Below are positions 1 to 8,581 of a DNA stretch of 64,000 nt, in pieces (the first letter of the stretch is position 1; the number at the start of each line of letters is the position of its first letter). The notes under the pieces were generated by a model. It saw only the letters and a program-made list of their open reading frames with translations. It did no database searches and had not been told where the DNA came from. A program made the position numbers and the translations under genes. Source of the stretch: Actinomycetales bacterium (GTDB lineage: Bacteria > Actinomycetota > Actinomycetes > Actinomycetales > Kineosporiaceae); NCBI GenBank assembly GCA_012719445.1, contig JAAYAH010000072.1, positions 1 through 64,000 of the forward strand. The letters are read 5' to 3'.

Positions 1-46
1 CGGTCTGCGAGCGGGTGAGGCGCCGAGGTCTGCCTGCACGTGTGGA

Positions 47-1543
47 TCAGCCGGTGACGGTGACGATGTGTCTGAGGTCGTTCGATCCGGTGGTGGAGTC
101 CCACAGCCCGGCGTTGGCGGTCCGGACGGCGTACTCGGCCCGCCCGGCCAGCGCGGCGGTCGGGTCCGGCAGGGCGAGGAAGAGGCGGTACCTGCCGTTC
201 GGCAGGTCGTCAGGCACGGTGATTGTCTGGTCGATCGTCGTCGTGCCGGGCAGCCAGGTACGTGGGTCGACCTTCAGCGCGACCCTTCTGATCACCCGTC
301 CGTTGGCGGCCCGCAGGAGCAGTTGGACCCTCCGCGGGTTGACCGGTGCTGCCCAGCCGTCGTTGCGGATGCTCAGGCGTATCCGAAGACCTGTCGCCCG
401 GGTCACGGTCTTCGGGTACGTGCCCCGGACCAGGACGAGCCGGTACCCGAGGCGCCGCTCCACCTGCTTCATGCAGCCGCCGGTGCGCCAGCTGCCGAGG
501 ACGGCGGTGTCATCGGAGTTCAGGTAGGTCCAGTGGTACCGGGCGAGTTCGTTCAGGGCGGTCGGGCACGTGCTGCGGGGCGGGTTCAACCCGCAGGTCT
601 CGCCGCCCATCGGCACGTACCTGGTCTCCTGCCGCAGGTACGACCGTTCCGACGCGGCGCTGAAGGTGCCCATGTCGGTGTCACTGGCCAGGAAGCAGTC
701 GTTGTGGAACCCGACGCGGGACCGGGCCGTCCCGTGGTGCGCCTGGCCCGCCGTCAGCGCGGTCGACCCGAAGAAGTGCCGCTTGTACGCGGGGGTGCGC
801 AGCTGCACCGAGCGGCTCGCCGGTAGGGCGTCGAGCAGGGCATCGATCACCGCCCGCCGGTTGCGCCAGTCGGCGGCGTTGTTGTCCACCAGGCGCCCGG
901 ACGGGGAGCCGAAGTGCTGGGTGAACGCCCACTCTCCCCAGGTACCGACGAACCCGGCCTGAACGGTGACGATGACGTCGGCATGGCGACGCAGGTACGG
1001 CTCGAGCTGGGCGATGTGTCGAAGCACCTGGGCCGGCGCGGCGTCGTCCCCGGCCGTGTCGTCGGTGTACGCGAACCGCAGGACCGTCTTCAGGCCGGCC
1101 TTCCGGATCGTGTTCAGCTGCCGCTGCATGTTTTGCAGGGCCGCGGGGCTGATGTCCGAACTCCGGAACGGCTCCAGGTAGAAATAGCACCAGATCAGCG
1201 ATATGTGATCTCTGGTGCGCCACCTGCGCAGTTCCGTGACGGACAGGGGGTACTTGTCGCACGACGTCACGTGAGTCAGGCCGCGTTCCGGATTCGTCAG
1301 GACGGCGCGGGTGCCGGGGTAGGTGACCTTGACGAGGGGGGCGGGAGGAGTGCTCGTACTGACGCTGGGTGTCGGGGTAGCGCTGGCTGACCCGGCTGTC
1401 TGATCACCGTGCTGGGCGGCCGGGTCGGGTCGCCGTTGCGGGCTGCCGAGGTTCGCGTGGAGCACCAGCCCGGCACCCATCAGAATGATCAACACGATCG
1501 GCACGACGATCCGGGGCCGTAGCCGTCGTGTCGACCAAGGCAT
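47..1543 (-). CDS. Membrane-anchored DUF4874/DUF4832 protein
   Basis: The 498-aa product has a basic N-terminus, one membrane segment at about residues 13-30 (VVPIVLIILMGAGLVL) and a Ser/Thr/Pro-rich spacer. An extracellular part follows that resembles DUF4874 (NPERGLTHVTSCDKYPL, then a TIM-barrel-like section with LIWCYFYLEPF and TWGEWAF) and DUF4832 (a beta-rich C-terminus with ETCGLNPPRS and HWTYLN). Families of this type are seen in secreted or glycan-associated proteins; no reaction is established, although the barrel fold and E/W residues resemble glycoside hydrolases. I chose the ATG at 1543 over an in-frame start 96 nt upstream because GGGAAG lies 6 nt before it and the membrane anchor then sits at the N-terminus. 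It stands alone, with nothing recognisable in the 46 nt beyond its stop. Confidence 0.85.
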   Translation of the reverse strand: MPWSTRRLRPRIVVPIVLIILMGAGLVLHANLGSPQRRPDPAAQHGDQTAGSASATPTPSVSTSTPPAPLVKVTYPGTRAVLTNPERGLTHVTSCDKYPLSVTELRRWRTRDHISLIWCYFYLEPFRSSDISPAALQNMQRQLNTIRKAGLKTVLRFAYTDDTAGDDAAPAQVLRHIAQLEPYLRRHADVIVTVQAGFVGTWGEWAFTQHFGSPSGRLVDNNAADWRNRRAVIDALLDALPASRSVQLRTPAYKRHFFGSTALTAGQAHHGTARSRVGFHNDCFLASDTDMGTFSAASERSYLRQETRYVPMGGETCGLNPPRSTCPTALNELARYHWTYLNSDDTAVLGSWRTGGCMKQVERRLGYRLVLVRGTYPKTVTRATGLRIRLSIRNDGWAAPVNPRRVQLLLRAANGRVIRRVALKVDPRTWLPGTTTIDQTITVPDDLPNGRYRLFLALPDPTAALAGRAEYAVRTANAGLWDSTTGSNDLRHIVTVTG

Positions 1544-1789
1544 CGGTTCTTCCCGTCCTCGTCGGTCCCGGGCCGTCCGATACGCCGACCAGCCCGTGCC
1601 GGATGACCGTAGCTGAAGATCCCCGACTGTGACAGGCACGAGTGGTTGTGATCACGATCCCCGCCCAGAACCCGGCGAGCCCGGCGCCGGCCTTCGCCCA
1701 CCGCTCCGGGAGCCCGTTGCCAGGTGGTGATCACACAAGAGCGTCCCCGGGAGGACCGGCGGACGACCCGACCGAACCGCCGACCCCGG

Positions 1790-2353
1790 TCAGCGCGAGT
1801 CCGAGACCGACAGGTCGAGCTTCAGGTACTCCGCGGGACGGAACCCGAACGAACCGACCAGCAGGTTGCGGGGGAAGGTCTCGCGCGCGGTGTTGTACGC
1901 CGTCACCGCGTCGTTGTGGTGCTGGCGGGCGAAGGCGATCCGGTTCTCCGTGGAGACCAGGTCCTCCTGGAGGCGCAACACGTTGGCGCTGGACCTCAGC
2001 TGCGGATAGGACTCGACGACGGCGGTCAGCGAGCCCAGCGCGCTGCTGAGCTCGTTCTCGGTGGCCACCCGGCCGACGAGCCCACCCGGGGAGCCGAGCG
2101 CACCGACCGCGGCCGCCCGGGCCCTGGTCACCCGGTCGAGGACGTCCCGCTCGTGCTGGAGGTAGCCCTGGACCGCGGAGAGAAGGCTGGGGACCAGGTC
2201 GTGTCGACGCACGAGCTGCGTGTCGATCTGCCCGGACGCGTTGGCCACCTCGTTGCGCAGACGGACCAGGCCGTTGTAGGCGGCGGGCACCCAGACCACG
2301 ACCACGACGACGAGGAGAAGGACGGGGACAAGGACCAACAGACCAGCGGACAT
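1790..2353 (-). CDS. LemA family protein
   Basis: This 187-aa protein has one N-terminal membrane helix (residues 3-23), a short extramembrane lead (AAYNGLVRLRNEVANASGQI) and a long helical bundle ending in the family-typical FPRNLLVGSFGF. LemA proteins are membrane-anchored helical proteins of unclear role, often encoded beside M48-type peptidases. Here the ATG shares one base with the stop of the upstream M48-like gene (TGATG), so the two are almost certainly co-translated. The start is fixed by this overlap and by the position of the membrane helix. Identification is secure from the family pattern; function is not. Confidence 0.9.
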   Translation of the reverse strand: MSAGLLVLVPVLLLVVVVVVWVPAAYNGLVRLRNEVANASGQIDTQLVRRHDLVPSLLSAVQGYLQHERDVLDRVTRARAAAVGALGSPGGLVGRVATENELSSALGSLTAVVESYPQLRSSANVLRLQEDLVSTENRIAFARQHHNDAVTAYNTARETFPRNLLVGSFGFRPAEYLKLDLSVSDSR

Positions 2354-3828
2354 CAGGCGATACCTCTCAGCAGGACGTGCAGCGGTTCGACGACGATCGC
2401 CACCGCGAAGGACAGGAAGAGCAACGCCAGCAGGACGCAGGTCAGCACGAGTGCGAGCACCGTCGCGAAGATCGCGACGCCAAGGGGAACCCCGACGACG
2501 AGCAGCAGCAGGTACCCCAGGACCGCCCGGACCGGATGCTCGCGGAACGCGGAGAACCTCCGCGGCGCCGGGCCGAGGTAGCCGAGCCGGCGAAGACGGG
2601 CGAGCCGCCTGCCGAGACTCGGGTGCATCGAGGATCCCAGCGCGGCGTCCGAGTCGAGGCTCTCGCCGCCACCACCGGCGTCCGAGTCGTGGCCCTCCCC
2701 GCCACCACCGGCGTCCGACCCGCACGGACCCTGCGGATCGAGCACGAAGTACGGGGCCGCGTAGCCGCCTCCCGGAACCCCCGGGCCGTGGGACTGCATG
2801 CCGGCCAGGGCCCGACCGAGGCTGTCGGCGTCCCTGGTGAGCTGGACGGCGGTGGCGTCGGCCAGGTACCGCCGGGCGCGCAGCGGGGCCACCAGCCAGT
2901 GGCTGACGAAGAAGAGGTTCGTCACCCAGTAGGTCAGCCGCCAGCACAGGAAGACCATCCCGGCGATCATGCCGTCGCCGCCCTCGAAGGCGATCAGCTC
3001 CCGCACCGCCTCGGCCTCCTGGACGGGATCGGACCGGTGCCGCACCACCCGCAGCATCGTCCGCAGCGTCCGCCGCGCCGCGGCGTCCACGGGTGCGAGG
3101 AACAGCGTTGCGGCGACCCCGTAGGTCGCGAACACGGCGAGCACCGTGTTCCCGATGTGCAGGTCACCGTTCGCGACCGAGGCGACGAGGTGCCCGACCA
3201 CCGCCAGGGTCTCGTCCCGGTCCTGCTCGTCGAGCAGCCGCCGGGTGACGACGATCGTCGCCTGGTCCGGGGAGGTGCCGACGGCCGCGGCGTTGCTCGC
3301 GGGTACCTCCGCGATGAGGGTGCTCGGCGTCGCGATCCCCGCGGAGACCGCGATCTCGGCGACCACGTTGAGGAGCTGGTACTCCTCGGGATCCGCGGGG
3401 TCCGGTGCCCGGACGGGCAGCGTCAGGACGGCGCCGCCGAGCCCGGAACGCAGGAAGAATCTCCGCATGACCCACCAGATCAGGGCCATGACGAGGACCC
3501 CCGGCACGATCACGACGACGACGGCCAGGGCGACCTGCACCGCCTGCGGGGCGCCCGCGGAGTCGGCCACCGCCGCGACCCACGTCCGGGGATCCGGCAC
3601 CGGGAACGCCAGGTTCACCACGTCGACGGCGAGCACCATCACGCCGAGGAGCAGCGGCGCCATCATCACGCTCATCGGGACGCTCTGGACGAGCACGACG
3701 ACCGTGGCGTAGGCGGAGTACCGCCGCGCCGCCCTCCGGTGACGTCGCTGGGCCGCGAAGAAGCTCTCACGGTCGGCGGGTGACAGAGCTGACGACGAGC
3801 CGGTCCCTCGCTGCGGGTCCGTACTCAT
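2353..3828 (-). CDS. M48-like membrane protein lacking the zinc site (pseudo-peptidase)
   Basis: A 491-aa membrane protein in the HtpX/M48 mould: hydrophobic segments near residues 41-72 and 96-122, a cytosolic peptidase-like core, and two C-terminal membrane segments (about 425-480). The region aligning with the HExxH site reads VVGHLVASVANGD at residues 211-222, so the first His (213) is kept but the catalytic Glu is Leu214 and the second His is Ser217. The downstream ligand in the usual REYLADASAVQ motif is Arg320 (RRYLADATAVQ). All the conserved fold landmarks remain, so this is a dead enzyme rather than a frameshift. It overlaps the upstream 104-aa gene by 4 nt (ATGA) and the downstream lemA-like gene by 1 nt. 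A repeated Gly/Asp-rich insert (SDAGGGGE) lies near residue 380. A scaffold or regulatory role is inference. Confidence 0.88.
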   Translation of the reverse strand: MSTDPQRGTGSSSALSPADRESFFAAQRRHRRAARRYSAYATVVVLVQSVPMSVMMAPLLLGVMVLAVDVVNLAFPVPDPRTWVAAVADSAGAPQAVQVALAVVVVIVPGVLVMALIWWVMRRFFLRSGLGGAVLTLPVRAPDPADPEEYQLLNVVAEIAVSAGIATPSTLIAEVPASNAAAVGTSPDQATIVVTRRLLDEQDRDETLAVVGHLVASVANGDLHIGNTVLAVFATYGVAATLFLAPVDAAARRTLRTMLRVVRHRSDPVQEAEAVRELIAFEGGDGMIAGMVFLCWRLTYWVTNLFFVSHWLVAPLRARRYLADATAVQLTRDADSLGRALAGMQSHGPGVPGGGYAAPYFVLDPQGPCGSDAGGGGEGHDSDAGGGGESLDSDAALGSSMHPSLGRRLARLRRLGYLGPAPRRFSAFREHPVRAVLGYLLLLVVGVPLGVAIFATVLALVLTCVLLALLFLSFAVAIVVEPLHVLLRGIA

Positions 3829-4139
3829 GGCCCGTCACCTCCGCGGACGCGGTGGATGGAGATCACCGACGTGCACAGTAGGTCGTCGATCCGCTGGTCG
3901 CAGCACTCTTGCGGCCCCCAGGGCCGGTTGTGCCCCTGCCGCTGCCCGTTGAGGAAGCCGGCCCGTTCCAGGGCCCGGTGATCACGCAGCGAACCGGGCC
4001 ACGGCACCGCTTCGGTCTCGTCAGCCCGGCACTGGATCCGGTCTTCGCTCACCAGCGAACACCGCACGACGCAGGAGCGACGGTCGCCGGATGCGGCGGT
4101 CGCCGGAGGCATTGGGCCGTCCGGGTTGCCTGTGGCCAT
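3825..4139 (-). CDS. Cys-containing 104-aa protein coupled to the M48-like gene
   Basis: I do not recognise a family. The reading frame shows strong G/C preference in third positions along its whole length and its stop overlaps the next gene's ATG by 4 nt (ATGA), both signs of a genuine translated gene at the head of the operon. The product is hydrophilic, with about six Cys (CVVRC, QCRAD, ECCDQR, LLCTS) and no membrane segment or signal peptide. Clustered Cys with Asp/Arg could bind metal or form disulfides, but no known zinc motif is evident. The ATG at 4139 has GAGGA 14 nt upstream, which is long; the ATG at 4112 is an alternative that removes nine residues. It diverges from the GGDEF-EAL gene at 4211, leaving about 70 nt for promoters. 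Confidence 0.7.
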   Translation of the reverse strand: MATGNPDGPMPPATAASGDRRSCVVRCSLVSEDRIQCRADETEAVPWPGSLRDHRALERAGFLNGQRQGHNRPWGPQECCDQRIDDLLCTSVISIHRVRGGDGP

Positions 4140-4210
4140 GCCGCGGCAAGGTCCTCGGTCTCTCCGCCGAGGTAGACGGTAGGGCAGATCACACCTTGGG
4201 GACCCACACG

Positions 4211-6523
4211 ATGAGCCGAGCGCACGAGTCATCCGCTCGATGGGTGCTGGTCGGCGCGGCGGCCACCGCCATGCTGACGCTGTGCATCCTGCAGCTGACG
4301 CTGCCGGGCGCGGCGTCGTCCGTCGCCTACTGCACCGCGAATGCGATCTCGGTGTCCGCGGTGATCGTCGGGCTGCGCCTTCGGAAGCCGCGCATCCGGG
4401 CACCGTTCCGTTGGCTTGCGGCTGCCGGGATGCTGTCCCTGGCGAGCGGCCTGCTCCACCTGGCCCGGCCCGACCTCGGGCCGCCCTGGAACAGTGCGGA
4501 CCCCCTGTCGATCGCGGGGTACCTGTGCCTGCCGGTCTTCCTGATCGGCTTCGTGCGGACGACGGCGCGTCGGGGGCTGGACGACCTGGCCCTGCGCGAC
4601 GCGGCGATGATGAGCGCCGCCGGTGCCCTGGTGCTGTGGAGCGGCGAGATCGCGCCCACGCTGTTCATGATGGACGCCGAACCGGCGACGGTGCTCCTGG
4701 TCTCCCTCTACCCGCTGGTCGACATCGTGATCGTGGCGCTGGCGGTGCGGCTCGTCTTCCAGGTGGGCTGGCGCCTTCCGGCGACGCGCCTGCTGCTGGG
4801 TGCCGTGGCGCTGCTGCTCGTGGGTGACGGTCTCGCCGGCATCCTGCGGGTGAGCCCCAACGGACCGGAGGGTCACGGCATCCGCCTGATCTACATGGTC
4901 GCCAACATGCTTTTCGCGGTGCTGGCCCTGCACCCGTCGATGGTCCGGCTGGCCGGCGGCACGGCCGGGAACGCCGTCGAGAACACCTCGGACAGCCCGC
5001 CCCGGCGCAGTTCCGCAGGCCGCCGCACCGCCCTGGTCCTCGCGGTCCTGGCACCCGGAGTCATGGCCCAGCTCGCACCGACCTTCGCCGGCCCGGACCG
5101 CCTCATCAGGGCACTGATCCTGGCGGTCCTGCTGTGGCTGGTTGCCCGTCGGCTGGTGGGAACGGTCACCGCGCTCGGCCGGGCGGAGGAGGCGACCCGT
5201 CACCAGTCCCTGCACGACCAGCTGACCGGTCTGCCCAACCGGGCCGCCTTCCTGTCCGAACTGGAGGAACGGCTCACGAACGACCCGGCCGAGCACTGGG
5301 TCACCGTGGCGTGGCTCGACGCGGACCGGTTCAAGCAGGTCAACAACACCTGGGGACACCCGGCAGGTGACGAGGTCCTGTGCGCCGTCGCGGAACGGCT
5401 GCGGGCCCTGGTGCCGGACGTCACCAGGGTGTATCGCACGGGTGGTGACGAGTTCGCCGTCCTGTCCTCCGGTCCGGACGCCGACGAGGGCCTGACGCTG
5501 GCCCGCGGGCTGCAGACCGCGGTGGGCGACCCCCTGCCGTTGTCGGGCCGACGCTTCGTCGAGATCACCCTGACGATCGGCGTCGCCCGGGCGCACCCCG
5601 GAACCACGAGCGCCACCGATCTGGTCCGTAACGCCGACACCGCTCTCTATCGCGCCAAGGCGGGTGCCCCGTCAGGGCTGGCGGTGTTCGACGACTCCCT
5701 GCGCGCAGAGGTCTACGACCGGCTGATCCTCGCCGAGGACCTCCGGCGCGCCGTCCGCGAAGGGGAGATCACACCGCACTTCCAGCCCATCCACGGTGGT
5801 GAGGGCTACGCCGACCTGATCGGGTTCGAGGCCCTGGCCCGCTGGACGCATCCCAAGCGCGGCATGGTGCCCCCCGACCAGTTCATCCCGCTCGCCGAGG
5901 ACAACGGATCCATCCTTGAGATCGGCGAGTCGATCATGCGGCGCGCCTGCTTCGAACTGGCCGGCTGGCGGGCCAGGACCGGCCTCGATCTGCACGTCTC
6001 GGTGAACGTGTCGCCGGTCCAGATCGTGCGGGACGGGCTCGTCGCCATGGTGGAGTCTGCGCTCAGCGAGACGGCGCTGCCTCCCGACGCGCTGTGGTTG
6101 GAGATCACCGAGTCCCTGCTGATGGAGCGCAGCGGTCCCGTGCGGGCAACGCTCGCCGCGTTGAAGGACCTCGGCGTCGTGATCGCGTTGGACGACTTCG
6201 GCACCGGGTTCTCCTCGCTGAGCTGCATCGGTGACTTCCCGATCGACGTCGTCAAGGTGGACCGGTCGTTCGTGAAGCGCCTCGGCGAGGATCCCCGCAC
6301 CACCGAGCTGACCAGGTTGATCATCGACATGGCGACCAGCCTGCGGCTGCACGGCGTCGTCGCCGAGGGCGTCGAGACCGCCGAGCAGGCGCAGATCATG
6401 GCGAGCATGAACTGCACGTGGTTGCAGGGATGGTGGTGCGGCCGCCCGATGGCACCCGCCGACGTCGTGCTGCCCGAGGTGGGCCCGCTCACGGCGAGGA
6501 GCTCGGCGGTCGAGCGGCGCTGA
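4211..6523 (+). CDS. Membrane GGDEF-EAL protein (c-di-GMP turnover)
   Basis: The 770-aa product starts with eight to ten membrane helices (residues about 12-320) that form a sensor-like module. A GGDEF domain follows (HDQLTGLPNR lead, intact GGDEF at 411-415), then an EAL domain. The EAL domain keeps its catalytic set: EAL at 540-542, the Asn of VNVSP, the Glu of LEITES, DDFGTG, the Lys of VKVDRSF, the Glu of AEGVE and the Gln of WLQGW. The cyclase signature is also complete, but no RxxD inhibitory site sits at the expected spacing before GGDEF. Both cyclase and phosphodiesterase activity are therefore possible, without product inhibition at the I-site. The ATG at 4211 was chosen over longer in-frame starts because those would run into the divergent gene at 4139 and the membrane domain begins just after it. 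Confidence 0.95.
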   Translation: MSRAHESSARWVLVGAAATAMLTLCILQLTLPGAASSVAYCTANAISVSAVIVGLRLRKPRIRAPFRWLAAAGMLSLASGLLHLARPDLGPPWNSADPLSIAGYLCLPVFLIGFVRTTARRGLDDLALRDAAMMSAAGALVLWSGEIAPTLFMMDAEPATVLLVSLYPLVDIVIVALAVRLVFQVGWRLPATRLLLGAVALLLVGDGLAGILRVSPNGPEGHGIRLIYMVANMLFAVLALHPSMVRLAGGTAGNAVENTSDSPPRRSSAGRRTALVLAVLAPGVMAQLAPTFAGPDRLIRALILAVLLWLVARRLVGTVTALGRAEEATRHQSLHDQLTGLPNRAAFLSELEERLTNDPAEHWVTVAWLDADRFKQVNNTWGHPAGDEVLCAVAERLRALVPDVTRVYRTGGDEFAVLSSGPDADEGLTLARGLQTAVGDPLPLSGRRFVEITLTIGVARAHPGTTSATDLVRNADTALYRAKAGAPSGLAVFDDSLRAEVYDRLILAEDLRRAVREGEITPHFQPIHGGEGYADLIGFEALARWTHPKRGMVPPDQFIPLAEDNGSILEIGESIMRRACFELAGWRARTGLDLHVSVNVSPVQIVRDGLVAMVESALSETALPPDALWLEITESLLMERSGPVRATLAALKDLGVVIALDDFGTGFSSLSCIGDFPIDVVKVDRSFVKRLGEDPRTTELTRLIIDMATSLRLHGVVAEGVETAEQAQIMASMNCTWLQGWWCGRPMAPADVVLPEVGPLTARSSAVERR

Positions 6524-6661
6524 CGCCCGCGCCGTGCACCACGTCCAGGGACGTGACCGCCGCACCCACCGGGAACGACCCGGAGTCGAGCCGGACGGCC
6601 GCTGAGCTGGCGCGTGGACGCCACCCCTGCCGGGTGCCCCACGGAGCCGCAGCCACCGCTG

Positions 6662-6982
6662 TCACCCGATCAGCAGCCCGAGGGCGACCGAGGCCGCGTT
6701 GGCCCCGATCCCGAGCACCAGGAGCAGTGCCGGGTCCCGACGGACGGCGAGCCACAGCATCCCGGTCTCGACCAGGCACACGCAGCCCTCGGCCAGGGCG
6801 AGCCAGTGCAGTGCGGGATGGTCGGTGAGGACCCGCCACAACACCGGGTGCGTGATCAGGTTCACCCCCACGCCCAGGAGCATGGCCAGGGCCGGACCGG
6901 TCAGCCGCAGCGCGACCAGAGCCGCGGCGTACAGGGGGGTCTCCACCGCCACGGTCAGCAGCAGGGCCTCGATCGCGGACAT
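6662..6982 (-). CDS. Small four-helix membrane protein
   Basis: A 106-aa, almost entirely hydrophobic protein with four predicted membrane helices (about residues 5-24, 28-45, 58-78 and 84-105). I do not recognise a named family. GGTGAG lies 7 nt before the ATG. The gene begins 7 nt after the stop of the 44-aa gene upstream, so the two are probably one transcript. It ends convergent to the GGDEF-EAL gene, with 138 nt between the stops holding no clear hairpin. Confidence 0.75.
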   Translation of the reverse strand: MSAIEALLLTVAVETPLYAAALVALRLTGPALAMLLGVGVNLITHPVLWRVLTDHPALHWLALAEGCVCLVETGMLWLAVRRDPALLLVLGIGANAASVALGLLIG

Positions 6983-6989
6983 CGTCGGC

Positions 6990-7124
6990 TCACCCGACCA
7001 CGTCGGAGGTCGATGAGGGCGCCGGATCGACCGCCGGGACGACGACCGCGGCCAGGCTGGTCACCAGCCCGGTGGTCGCATCCACCAGGGCGTGCACGAT
7101 CCCGAGAACCACCGCTCGATGCAT
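6990..7124 (-). CDS. 44-aa hydrophobic small protein
   Basis: A very short gene supported by a good ribosome-binding site (AGGTGGGGG, 5 nt before the ATG) and by tight spacing to the four-helix membrane protein downstream. The product (starts MHRAVVLGIVHALVDATTGL) has one amphipathic-to-hydrophobic helix of about 28 residues and a short Pro/Ser-rich tail. It could be a small membrane partner of the next gene. No family is recognised, and at this length a chance frame cannot be excluded. Confidence 0.5.
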   Translation of the reverse strand: MHRAVVLGIVHALVDATTGLVTSLAAVVVPAVDPAPSSTSDVVG

Positions 7125-7428
7125 CACGCCCCCACCTGCCCGCCGCCGTACAGGGAGGATCCCGTGAACACAACCTAGAGCACTCTCTTCGGTACGGAAG
7201 GCCACCGTCGAGTCGGTACGGAAGGCCACCGTCGAGCGGCCGGTCCGTGTCAGTACCGGATCTCCGCGAGCAGGCGCAGGACGGCAGCCCCGCGTGAGGT
7301 GTCCGGTCCGACGACCTCGGGTCGTTCGGGGATTCGCCGGTTCTGCCACGGAGACGGCTGATGATCCGTAGGCTTCGACGCCGTCCGGCCCCGACGCCGG
7401 ACCCAAACAGATAGTGAAAGGGATCGTC
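7125..7428. other. Divergent intergenic region with a tandem repeat
   Basis: This 304-nt stretch separates the divergent genes at 7124 (minus) and 7429 (plus) and should hold both promoters. It contains a perfect 24-bp tandem duplication (7189-7236) and a short GTCCGGC/GCCGGAC hairpin near 7383-7402. I see no convincing gene in it. Confidence 0.5.
7189..7236. repeat. Perfect 24-bp tandem duplication
   Basis: Two identical 24-nt units (7189-7212 and 7213-7236), each beginning TCGGTACGGAAGG. They lie in the promoter region between divergent small-membrane-protein and LppU-like genes, so a duplicated binding site is possible. Confidence 0.9.
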
Positions 7429-7902
7429 ATGTCCAACCAGGAACCCCTGCCCGCGTCGCCCCGAGCCACGGGTGACGGCAGCGACGGCGGGGGTATCCCC
7501 GCGACCTCGGTCACGCACCCCACCGCACCTCCGGCCCCCGCGAAGAACTCGGCCGGCAAGGCCGTCGCCATGCGACTGCTCCGCGTCGTCCTCGCGCTCG
7601 CGGTCATCGCGGGTGGTGGCCTGGCGTGGAAGCACCTGTCCGGTTCTCCCGAGGTCGCCTCGGTGGGTGACTGCCTCAACGAGGCCGCGGCCGACGACAT
7701 CAAGACGGTGCCCTGCGATTCCACCGACGCCGCCTACAAGGTCGTCGGGAAGATCGAGGGGAAGACCGAGTCGGAGGCCCGGTCCGACGACGCCATCTGC
7801 GCCGCCCACCCGACCACCGAGAACATCTTCTGGTCGGGCAAGGAGACCGGCAACATGTCCGGCGACGGCATGGTGCTCTGCCTCGAAACGCTGAAGAAGT
7901 AG
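7429..7902 (+). CDS. LppU/SCO3897-like membrane-anchored protein
   Basis: A 157-aa protein with a flexible Pro/Ser-rich cytosolic N-terminus (about 1-45), one membrane helix (LLRVVLALAVIAGGGLAWKH) and an external domain with four Cys (VGDCLN, VPCDST, AICAAH, MVLCLE) that should form two disulfides. The pattern (V)GDCL...VPCxxxxAxYKVVG matches small extracytoplasmic proteins of the LppU/SCO3897 type in actinobacteria; their role is unknown. I chose the ATG at 7429, with AAAGGGA 7 nt upstream, over one 15 nt earlier. It is convergent with the 7954-8349 gene. Confidence 0.8.
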   Translation: MSNQEPLPASPRATGDGSDGGGIPATSVTHPTAPPAPAKNSAGKAVAMRLLRVVLALAVIAGGGLAWKHLSGSPEVASVGDCLNEAAADDIKTVPCDSTDAAYKVVGKIEGKTESEARSDDAICAAHPTTENIFWSGKETGNMSGDGMVLCLETLKK

Positions 7903-7953
7903 GGCCGTCACCGGTCCGGCGACGACTCTCCCCGAGACCTCGCCGTCCCGCGA

Positions 7954-8349
7954 TCAGAGACGTGGCGTGGGCCGTCGGCCTTCCAGTGCCCGGCCGACGG
8001 CCCACGCACCCCGGTGCGCCGCGGCCAGCCGATCCCGCTCCCGCCGGAGCACCTCGAGCATCTGCTCCAACACGTGGGGTTCGAGCGCCCCGCCGAGATC
8101 GACGCGCATGGTCGACAGGGCTCGTCGGTTGCCCTCCATCGCCGCTCGGGTGTGCTGGACGGCGATCCACGCCAGCGCCACGGCATGACGGTTGAGCACC
8201 TGGTACCGGCGGTAGTCCGCGGGGCAGAGGTCCAGCAGCCAGACGACGGCGCTCCGCACCCAGTCGGGAGCACCGGGTGGTCGGACCTCGGCCGGCCAGT
8301 CCGGAGGTGTCCCCGGAACGGGTGGTCGGGTGCCGGGACGGGGGGCCAT
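7954..8349 (-). CDS. Conserved actinobacterial hypothetical protein, 131 aa
   Basis: A soluble helical protein with a Pro-rich N-terminus (MAPRPGTRPPVPGTPPDWP) and a compact core (WLLDLCPADYRRYQVLNRHA, then AWIAVQHTRAAMEGNRRAL) ending in an Arg-rich helix. I recognise it as a recurrent actinobacterial hypothetical protein without assigned function. The ATG at 8349 is preferred to longer starts because codon bias begins there; the ribosome-binding site is weak. A perfect 16-bp hairpin overlaps its last codons. It diverges from the 8582 gene. Confidence 0.75.
   Translation of the reverse strand: MAPRPGTRPPVPGTPPDWPAEVRPPGAPDWVRSAVVWLLDLCPADYRRYQVLNRHAVALAWIAVQHTRAAMEGNRRALSTMRVDLGGALEPHVLEQMLEVLRRERDRLAAAHRGAWAVGRALEGRRPTPRL
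7965..8007. terminator. 16-bp hairpin inside the 3' end of a gene
   Basis: Perfect inverted repeat: arms 7965-7980 and 7992-8007, loop of 11 nt. It lies in the last codons of the minus-strand 131-aa gene and about 60 nt past the stop of the plus-strand LppU-like gene. It could terminate both convergent transcripts. No U-tract is present, which is usual for high-G+C actinobacteria. Confidence 0.6.
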
Positions 8350-8581
8350 GCCCGCATGATCTCCGCCCCCTCCGACAGCCTCGGCCCCGACGAGCGGTGG
8401 GTGCGGAGGGAAAACCCGAACGGCGGGCAGGACACCGATCACCTCTCCGGAGGACAAGTCGTCACCTCGGTGATGACGGAACCCGGTCCCGTTCCCTACC
8501 GTTGTTCGACAGGAGCGTCACCGCGACCATCGACTCCCGATCGGGTCACGTCTCGGTGATCATGTCGCGCGGAGGAGTGTC

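Noticed and set aside
7189-7236. Possible mini CRISPR
   Set aside because: Two directly abutting copies with no spacer and no cas gene.
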